Below, in pieces: positions 54,887-64,000 of a stretch of 64,000 nucleotides of DNA. Below the pieces are notes generated by a model. The model had not been told where the DNA came from and made no database searches. It saw only the letters and a program-made list of their open reading frames with translations. Each line of letters begins with the position of its first letter. Position 1 is the stretch's first letter. Made by a program: the position numbers and the translations under genes. The stretch is from Chrysogorgia sp. JL179-B06 (taxonomy: Eukaryota; Cnidaria; Anthozoa; Scleralcyonacea; Chrysogorgiidae), in assembly GCA_035772405.1 (NCBI GenBank), contig JAYKKM010000472.1:1133501-1197500 (forward strand), read 5' to 3'.

Positions 54887-56797
54887 ATTTCTAGCTAGCA
54901 TAAGACCTAATAACAATCGTATATCAAACCCTGAAGGAATTGCCAAGAAAGGACTTGGAGGGTGAGAAATATGATACAAAGCTCAATTATACAGTACTAA
55001 CAATTTGGGGTGGGATTACGAGAATTTTATAATATATTTTAGTTTTATGTAAACATATTTTCGTAATATAAACGTAATATAAACGCGTTCAAAATATCGC
55101 ACACCCCCTAAAAATTTTGAAATTCTACAACCTCTGAAACGCTATTTCCTTCATTTTTACAACACTTTTTAAACTAAAAACACTGTATATTTTTGAACCC
55201 AAATCACGTTCTCTTCGCACATTTCTCCTTAAAGAGGCTATGTCACGATTTGCCTGGTTACTCAGCCAGCACTAATTTCAGTGCCTTCCAGCTCCTTCTC
55301 GTTTCACACCACGATAACACGATTATACATTAAATTGTCATTACGCTTTACTTATAATGCGTCCAAAAATAACTCACCAACATGAAAATAACAAATACTA
55401 ATCGAATAAATCGTTTAGCTTTCGCTTCGCTTTGATTTTGGATTCCGAATCAGGCAGATCGCGACACATTAATTTATGGTGTGGAACCTTTGTTTTACAG
55501 TCCTTACTGCAGGAAAATATTTTTGTTGCCTTTTATTTAAAAATAATTGTCCACACCAATATTATATAAAAGGTCAAGCAACAGCATAATAATTGTAGTT
55601 ACATGTATATAGTTAGGAAGGATAATCAGTTAAAATCACTTGGTTAGGAAGGATGATCATCTCAAAATCATCTTGGTAGGAAGTGTAAAAAGTACAAAAT
55701 AATCTTGGTTCTACAGTATAATGGTATTTGCATGTAGACAATGTATAATTAAATTCAAATAATCTTGGTCCAGCAGTAAAATAATAGTTAGGAACAATCA
55801 TCAGGTAAAAATTATCTTGGTTCTGCAGCAAAATGGCAATTAGGAAGGATAATCAGTTCAAAATCATCTACAGTAAAAAGAGCCCTTCATCAGAGTAAAA
55901 TGTGGTGAAATAAAATAAATAGGGCTTATATAAGCCAAAAGGGTGACATAAGTTGAAAGTAGCCAATCAAACGCATGGGGAAAAACAAACTAATAATTAA
56001 TGAGATGTGAAAATGTTAAATCATTTGCTATGTTCACAGTTGAGCAGCAAACAGACTGAGCAAGAGGGAGTAGTACCAGTCAAGGTTAGGGTGTATGGCA
56101 GGTTTAATGCTCAATGGAGTATCAGTGGGAGTAAAGTGGTAGGACGTTGTAGGAATCAAAAGCTTGAAAAGGAATGAAAGTGCATGAGCAGCTAATAATA
56201 AAGTACTTAGTTTACAAGATACCTTGTTATTGGCTCATACACCTTTTCGCTATGATTTGTATGCTGGATTGCAAGGTAGCAATCCAGTATGGTGTAACTG
56301 GGGCCTTAATCACTGATTTCCCTGCATGACAAGGTATTAATTAGTTTGTAATACCATGCTTACAGATGAAATATAATTTCTATTGTTTGAAATTCCATGC
56401 AAACTGTCAACCAAGTGCATATTCGAGTCATGCATGCTGATGAGGGAAACATTTAATAGAATTTTCCCTATTTTGAGGGAATATTAAAAAGTTTCCCTGT
56501 TTCAAGGCCAGGGCATTTAGGGATTAAATTACCCAGTGAGAACAAAATAAATTGAGGTAAAAAATAAATGAGGATATTACATGCATGACCGTGATGAGAA
56601 TCAAATTTATCTTCGAGCATTGATCACTAATATTGTGTTTTATTATATAGATGGGAGTGTTTTACTAAGAAATATGTGCAGTGACATATTTTCCATATCC
56701 TCACTATTGAAGATATCGATCTCGTGATTAAATATTTTCCCACCTTTTGCATTGAATCTACATAATAAAAGGAAAATTACAAGAAAATTACAAAATT

Positions 56798-59700
56798 ACA
56801 TTTATTACTAGCATTTGCTCAACTTATATACAATCCGTTACCGGAAGTAGACGGGACATTCGTGCATCTTATTACATCTCCCTTTCTGCTAAATCTTTTT
56901 TTTTTTTTCTAATTTATAACAAATTTACATCTAGCTATCAATTCAATCTAACTTAAAAATTTTTTTTTTTTTCTAATTTATAACAAAATTGTTTTGCTCT
57001 ACAATTTTCTACAAATTTAACCTATTTGGTTTTTGACAACTCTGCCCGACCTTGTAACAGTACGCTGTGGATCTGGCTCTGATATGTTCGTATTCTGGCT
57101 GGTTTCTCCGGCAGATGATTGGTCTTCTGACACACCTGATTCCTCTTGCTCTGTTGGTTGTTCATAAGGTTCTTCAACACACAACAAATGTCGTCGATTC
57201 CTTCGAAATTGTCCACTTTGCGACTGAACTATATATGACCTTGGGTATTCTGCTTCGTTGACCACTAATGCTTTTGGACTTCCTTTCTGATCTTGAATTC
57301 TAACAACATCTCCTGGCTTCAAAGCTGACAGGCTTTTGCTCCCCACGTCGTAATTTCTCTTTTGTTGCTCTTTATAAAAAGAAAGCTGCTTTTGAACATC
57401 CGCGGGTTTTCTAACCTTTGGTTGAAGTTGCTCTTCCGTCACTGGGAGTACGAATTTAGTGCGACGGGACATCAGGCGTTGTGCAGGACTACCAAGAATA
57501 TTATCTCGAGGTGTGTTGCGATGATTAAGCATAGACATATATGGATCTTGGCCGTCCTGTCGAGCCTTTTTCAGTAGTGTCTTTGCAACTTGCACTGCTC
57601 GCTCGACTACTCCATTGCTGTGCGCGTACCTTGGAGAGCTGGACCCGTGTTGAAATCCCCACTGACGAGCAAAATTCTGAAACTCAATACTAGAAAATTG
57701 CGGTCCATTATCGCTGTGTACGAAATCTGGAATTCCGTATCGTGCCAAATGAGTTTTCAGCTTTGTAATTACCATAGATGACGTAAGTGAACTCAGCAAA
57801 TCGATTTCGAACCATCCCGAATAGAAATCAGCTGTTAACAGGTACTGCTTCTGCACTGTACTGCCGGAAGAGATTTAAGAGGCTCTTTTTGTTGAAGCTT
57901 CTGGTTGCTATTGCATACAGCACACTGTTTGATCATTTCTTCAATATCATCACACATGCTTGGCCAATATACAACTTCCCGAGCTCTGCGCTTTGAAGCT
58001 TGAATTCCCAAATGTGGTTGGTGAACAGCCTCTAAGACGAATAATCTCATGGACTTGGGTATAATCGTCTTATCTCCTTTGAAGACGATCTCGTCGTTGA
58101 TGGACAACTCTTCTTTAAAATCCCAATATGCACGAATATTGGGACTAACTTGTAACTTGTACTTTGGCCAACCATTTACAATGAACTCTTTCAGTTGTTG
58201 GATATCTTTATCTGCTTTACTTTCCTCTTGCAACTGTTGTAAGCGTTCCTGGGACATAGGCAATACAACATGCACGTCTAACTCTTCTTCTAGCTGGTCG
58301 TCTGGCTGGATGGCCAAATATGCTCTGCTTAACGCATCAGCGATATAAAGCTCCGATCCCGGCTTGTAGAATACTTCGAGATCATACCGTTGGAGTCTCA
58401 GTAGCATTCTCTGCAACCTCAGTGGCGACTCATTCAATGGCTTTCTAAAAATTGCTTCGAGCGGCTTATGATCGGTCTCTACTTGCACTTGCTTTCCATA
58501 GATGTAATCGTGGAATCTCTCGCAACCAAAGACTATCGCCAATAGTTCCTTTTCAATCTGCGCATACCGTTGCTGCGTATCTGTAAGGGCTCGAGACGCA
58601 TATGCTATGGGTTGATTATTCTGCATACAAACAGCTCCCAAACCAGATTGACTGCTATCAACAGAAATTGTGACAGGCTTATTCACATCATAGAATGCCA
58701 GTGTTGGTGGTTTGCTGCAGGCTTGCTTCAATTCCTCATATGCAACTTCTTGTTCATGATTCCAAGCCCAGGGCGTGTCTTTTCTCAGTAATCTCTTAGT
58801 GGCTTGCTTTTTTCGGATAGGTTTGGTATAAACTTTCCAAGATATTGAATTATTCCCATAAACCTCTGGGTTTCTTGCTTATTCTTTGGCGTTGGCATCC
58901 CTAGAATTGCAGCAACCTTGCTTGTATCTGGTTTTACTCCATCAGAGGTAAGTTGATGTCCCACATAAGTCACCGATCGGACTTTAAATCTGCATTTCTC
59001 TTCGCGAAGCTTGAGACCAACCTCTTGCGCTCTCTCCAGAACCCTTCTCAAACTCTCATTGTGGCTCTCTTCGTCAACTCCCCACACAAGAATGTCGTCG
59101 GCTATGATTTCACATCCCTGTATGTCGTTAAACAGCTGGTGCATGGCGCGCTGAAAAAATTCGGGCGCTGACTTGATACCAAATGGTAGACGTTTGAACT
59201 CGTACCTTCCAAATGGCGTATTAAAACAAGTGAGCGATACAGACTCTTCGTCAAGTGGTATTTGCCAAAATCCACTTGCTGCGTCCAGTTTTGAGAAAAC
59301 CTTCGCGTTGGGCAAACGTGACACCACTTCCTCAACAGTTAACATCAGATAATGTTCTCTTTTAATGGCTAAATTCAAATCACGCGGATCTAAACAGATT
59401 CTGAGCTTTCCGGGCTTTATCACGGTGACCATGGACGAAACCCAGTCGGTCGGCTTGTTGACCTGACGAATGACACCTAATTTTTCCATTCTGCCTAGCT
59501 CTTCTTTAACACGTGACCGTAGTGCCACTGAAACTCGTCTCGGAAAGTGGATTACTGGTTTAACGGATTAGTGATGTTTTACGGGCAAACATCCGATGTT
59601 ATCAGCAGCGAAAACCTCCTGGAACTCAGCGACTATTTTAGACTGGAAATGTTCTTCCTGTTTGAGATCTTGTACTCGTTGCAACAGGCCAAGGTCTTCA

Positions 59701-60909
59701 CACGCTCTTAAGCCCAATAGCGGCTGCGTTGCTTTTTCCACGACAAAATACTGCATCATGTAATCATCGCTTCGGTACTTGCTCTTTAAATAAACTTCTC
59801 CAACCACAGCTATTCTGTTACCACCATAAGAAAAAAGCCTGGTCGTGGTCTTATTCAGCGGTGTCGAGCCTCCAATCTTTTCGAATATCATTCTTGGTAT
59901 GACATTACACTTAGCGCCGGTATCTAGCTTGAAGTTGACATCTGTTCCTTCGAGATTTAAGGCGGCATGCCATTCCTCATCTTTTGCTGTAACTTCGCCA
60001 ACCACTTGTTTTGATTGATCACTCCGATGAATAAATCATCGTGTTCCGTAGTATAAACTAGCTTGCTCCTACATACTTTCGCGAAGTGATTTTTTTCTTA
60101 CATGCGCTACAAACTTTACCAAAGGCAGGACATTTTCTTGGCATGTGTTGTAGCCCACAGTATTTGCATAAAGCTTGTTGATCCTCATCTTTATACCCCT
60201 GGGATTTACCTTCTTTTCTCTTTTCAAGACCATGAATAATTGTCTCGGATGACTTCAGGACAGACATCTGACTCGACGTAACTTCTGCTGCTCGGCAAAT
60301 ATCAATCGTCTTCTGCAACGTCAACTCACTTTCTCTCAATAATCTGCTTCTCACTGTATCATCCTTCACTCCAACTACGATTCTATCCCGTATAAGTTCG
60401 TTTGTGAGCGGCCCAAACTCGCAATGCTTCGCTTGCAATTTGAGTTCTGTGGCATAATTATCAATTGTTTCGCCGGTCGCTTGCATTCTTGTGTTAAACA
60501 CGTCTCTCATATGTTATATTCCTCTTTGGTATACAGTATTCTTCAAACTTTCGCATGACTTGTTCTGGATTATCAGCATCTTCATCGTCATCAAACGTGA
60601 ATGTATTAAACACTTCGATCGCTTGTTCACCAGCGAGGCTTAATAACATACACGTTTTTTCTTTCTTTGATTTCTGCTCATATCCGGACGCTACTATAAA
60701 TATAGAATATCGCTGTTTAAATCTTCTCCAATTTTCAGCGACATTTCCTTCGAAAGACAGCGAATTTGGCTTTGCGAATCCTTCAGCCATCCTTGTTTCA
60801 CCGCTGCCACCATGTAAGATATTGTATAAGACATTTATTACTAGCATTTGCTCAACTTATATACAATCCGTTACCGGAAGTAGACGGGACATTCGTGCAT
60901 CTTATTACA
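56798..60909 (-). mobile_element. Gypsy retrotransposon, copy B
   Basis: Direct duplicate of 48320..52431. It holds integrase (57017..57856), RNase H plus zinc domain (57835..58731), RT (58785..59528), protease (59568..60005) and gag (60058..60790, in two frames) with the same frame breaks as copy A. One residue differs in the integrase (Thr to Ser before S-S-P-R-Y). It is part of the segment duplication, not a second insertion. Confidence 0.93.
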
Positions 60910-60916
60910 GTTGCTT

Positions 60917-60999
60917 GAAGATATGAATTTTATCTTCGAGTGGTAAAAACAATATTTTACTCATTGTTTTCACCACTCGAAGATAAAATTCATATCTTC
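60917..60999. repeat. Foldback with 28-bp arms, copy B
   Basis: Duplicate of 52439-52521. Confidence 0.9.
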
Positions 61000-62725
61000 G
61001 CACCACCGTGTAATATCCTCTGTATGTATTATATTGAAATTGATAAAATATCCATATGATATAACTTCACATGTGAAGATAAAAATATTACTGGTCATTT
61101 AGATATAATTTTTATCTATATCTATATAACATATAATATTAGATAATTTCCATTCTCCCTCAGCGAGTCCACTACAGTATATATGAGTCGGTACTTTCGA
61201 GAATTTTGAAAATACAAAATATATACAGACTGAAAGAGGACAAAACAAGCTCTATATAATATTCCGACAGGCAAAATTTACATATTCACATGAATATATT
61301 AAACGTTTATTACTCATAACTTACCTCAGTCCACGGAGCATCAATCATTCCTGATTTTTGGGAAACGCAAGTTTAAAATGTAATAATACGGACTATGCTA
61401 TTGCTTGTCTTCTCTCTTCGTCGAGTGTTTCTTCGCAATGTATACAGCTACTGTAAAACGTTGTTGGAATTCATCGTCATTTGGCGCAATTTTGCTGAGT
61501 CTGATATTTAACATCGTCCCGGCCTGAATCAGGAGTGGTTTGCTTGATTTTTTGAATGGGGGGGAATCTGACCGTAGCTGACCGTCGCAAACGTCATGCG
61601 ATTGTAGCCTTTTGATTGGTCTGCTACCCTTGACCGTCGCATACTTTACTAAAAATAGCATCTGCAATGGGTTATTTTTATCTGATCGTAGCGGAAATGG
61701 AGTATGTTGCTATAGTCTCCAACCTTCAGAGAGCTTAGCAACGGGGCTGCCATACCCTGACTGATGTTACTCAAAACTAGAATATGGTCTACGAATACTT
61801 CAAGTAATCGAGTTATTTTGAATCAAAGCAAGACGGCATCTTCGGACGACACGTAGCCGGCGTAACCCACGCGATGTGTGATGCAAAATAATAATAATAA
61901 GACGTATTAGGAGCATTATACAATAGTCTCAATGTACTACAAGTTATCGAATCATTTTGAATAACAAATTTGAAAAGCAAGATTGTCTGATGCAGATTAC
62001 TGGTCAGCATTCTTATCTCGGAATGGCATAATTAGCATATTTAATTGGAAAATCTGACCGTTGCAAATGCAACGGTTGCAACCCCCTGGATCCGCCCCGG
62101 ATGCAAAGGCGAGGTAACCAATGCCCATAGGTGTATTGTGTGTGAAAGAACAACGCATTCAATATGTGGTGTGGAGTTATTTGCAATAATTGTAGAGAAG
62201 AGCCTAACAATGGTGAGATTCTTATTTATTGGAATTGGTGCACAAAATCTCATTTCAATCGATGTTCTTGGTGTTACTTTCAATATTTATTATGTCGAAC
62301 TATAATGATGGAGTAATTACAAACACCAATTTAGCATGGGTGACAAGACATTTTGTGACAGTGTTTGTTGAATATTTAATAAATATAAGCTGTATCAATA
62401 ATTCATTGCAGTATGTGCGTTGTTTTTATGATTTCGTTGAAAAATGACACTGACCCAGTTATCCCAAACCCTTCCTATGTCGGAATTATTTTTCGTTTCC
62501 TTGAGAGTTCGAGATAGCCGGGTTCTACTGCATTTGTTTATAGGTCCTAATATGGAGCATGCCTCTGATGGCTCTGAAAGAAATAAAAGAAAAGGGTAAA
62601 TAGCCATTTTAAATTTGTTGGGAACATTGTATAATTTCGGTGTATTTATGTACAAGATTTTCGATGCAAGTCATACATGCACATAATTCGCAACGGCTTT
62701 AGTTTAGTAACAACTGATTTTACAG

Positions 62726-63747
62726 ATATTCAACAGTGGTGGATTAAACCAAAAGTTGCCAAACCTTCAGTAATAGATGTGAAAAAGGAAGATCCAACAA
62801 ATAACTGGGGCATTTGTTTGACATGCTACAGGTGAGAAGCATGCAAAAACCAAAAAAAGTTAACATTTAGAAACACTAAAATCACAGATTGATTACAATA
62901 TTTGTGGATTTGATATTTAATTGCAGTCATTCTTAGTGCTGGGGAATCTCCAGATATGTTTAAGCTTTGTAGACGAGACAAATCAACAAAAACGAGGCAT
63001 TCTGAGTGTAGACATTCGGGAAAGAAGTCAGTGGAATGGGATTGCTGAAATTGAGCAATCGTTTACCTTAAATGACGACAATGAAACCTGTCAGGACATT
63101 TCACTTCATTTGAAGATTGATACGCTGATATCGGAATTTCGAGACTTCAAGGTTCATTCAAAGAACGGTAAAGATGCCTCAACCACTGCCACTCCATTGG
63201 TAGCAGTTGATGGGAAATGTGCCAAGGAAGTTTCTGAGCTATTGTTGAAATGGCCTGAAATCAAGAATCTTATTGACCTTGTCAATTCCTGTACTCACAT
63301 TCGATTTTTTGATGGAGACGAAAAAAAGGCGTCTGTCAGTAATACGATGCAAGACATGTTATAAATTTCTAGCTAGCATAAGACCTAATAACAATCGTAT
63401 ATCAAACCCTGAAGGAATTGCCAAGAAAGGACTTGGAGGGTGAGAAATATGATACAAAGCTCAATTATACAGTACTAACAATTTGGGGTGGGATTACGAG
63501 AATTTTATAATATATTTTAGTTTTATGTAAACATATTTTGCAGAGTTTTCTCAGATCGTTATTTCTACCTAGATACTGTGGATCACTGGCAACAGGACTC
63601 GTACTTGACCCAGAAAAAACAACACAGCTTCTCCAAAGCGGTTGCCAAGAATTTTACAACCTAAAGAGCACAGTAAAAAGTCATATCACTCTTGCAGGAG
63701 GCCAGTTGCATTTCGAAGTACTACAACTAAATGTTCCATTTCGATAA
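62726..63747 (+). pseudogene. Exons of the unidentified host gene, copy B plus a downstream exon
   Basis: Copies of the two coding stretches (62726-62831 and 62926 to 63364), followed by a further exon after TTTTGCAG (63544 to about 63747) that is absent from copy A. That exon has C-G-S-L-A-T-G-L-V-L-D and ends Q-L-N-V-P-F-R. No family was recognised. Confidence 0.35.
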
Positions 63748-64000
63748 TTCTTCTGAAACTCTGGATCATTATTAATTGGGAGGTACAGAATAAGGGAAGT
63801 GAATAAAACTGCTGTCACTATATTTATATACAATATTATAGAGTTGAGGTTAAAACTAGTCTGGTTTGGAATAAGTTTACAGCTTTTCTTTTAATACAGT
63901 ACGAGCATGAAAAGAGAAAAAGAAAAAGTCGGGCCCAAAGAGTGACTGAAAACTTAGTCAGCATAACTTTTACCGTGGTCAAAATGGAGGCAGCGCACTT
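63748..64000. other. Host DNA at the right edge
   Basis: No feature recognised. Confidence 0.4.

Larger units (their letters stand above)
46593..55061. repeat. 8.47-kb tandem duplication, copy A
   Basis: It is repeated as copy B at 55071..63539 with an offset of 8478 bp. It starts inside the BEL LTR and ends in a host intron. A 9-bp filler (CGTAATATA, 55062-55070), itself copied from the neighbouring sequence, joins the copies. Only about three substitutions were noticed (near 49165, 51519 and 53224). Confidence 0.95.
55071..63539. repeat. 8.47-kb tandem duplication, copy B
   Basis: Same content as copy A, offset 8478 bp. It begins with the last 33 bp of the BEL LTR. Beyond its end the host sequence continues with a splice acceptor TTTTGCAG, missing in copy A, so copy B carries the original right flank. 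Confidence 0.95.

Overview
This is a metazoan genomic window of about 64 kb. The best reading is an endogenous virus-like element of the Polinton/Maverick (adintovirus) group on the left, embedded in invertebrate DNA full of retrotransposons and DNA transposons on the right. The host species cannot be named from the sequence. The spliced gene fragments, BEL/Pao and gypsy elements, hAT- and piggyBac-type short elements and the broken transposon-type gene fit an aquatic invertebrate such as a cnidarian, sponge or mollusc.

Region 1 (about 1 to 31.05 kb) is very AT-rich and densely coding. The centre holds the Polinton core. On the plus strand are a protein-primed family B DNA polymerase (11.5-15.6 kb) and an A32/FtsK-type packaging ATPase (15.6-16.2 kb). 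On the minus strand, in a tightly overlapping block, are an adenain-type protease (16.6-17.2 kb), two unknown probable virion proteins, a double-jelly-roll-type major capsid protein (18.6-19.9 kb), a penton-type minor capsid protein (21.0-21.9 kb) and a retroviral-type integrase (21.9-22.8 kb). Four of these large genes, or their neighbours, are broken by small frameshifts at or near homopolymers. Around the core sit genes unusual for the group: a SET-domain protein (10.4-11.0 kb), a Fic-domain protein (23.8-24.3 kb), a protein whose N-terminus copies the histone H3 tail (4.4-5.6 kb), a possible Bcl-2-like protein, a DnaQ-like protein, a possible HUH/Rep-like protein, and four small basic proteins carrying Q-K-G-G or L-R-G-G motifs that could be sites for the element's own protease.

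The two arms (about 1.5-4.1 kb and 25.6-30.8 kb) carry a family of roughly ten small paralogous proteins. They mostly point outwards, each with its own TATA box about 31-50 bp before the ATG, and often with an AATAAA signal overlapping the stop codon. A pair of 390-residue paralogues (6.0-7.2 and 24.4-25.6 kb) lies near-symmetrically at the inner edge of each arm. At least one left-arm gene contains a clear 70-bp intron, which implies nuclear transcription. No matching terminal inverted repeats were found inside the window, so the ends are not defined.

Region 2 (about 31.05 to 64 kb) is host DNA. It holds a hAT-type MITE (31.1-31.8 kb), a broken multi-exon gene that looks transposon-derived (32.0-37.3 kb), and a BEL/Pao element with both LTRs and a CCCCC target duplication (38.8-46.6 kb). 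A 1.8-kb piggyBac-type foldback is inserted in the BEL gag. An 8.48-kb unit containing a gypsy element with very short LTRs and exons of an unidentified host gene is present twice in direct tandem (46.6-55.1 and 55.1-63.5 kb). The two copies are almost identical, and the junction lies inside the BEL LTR.
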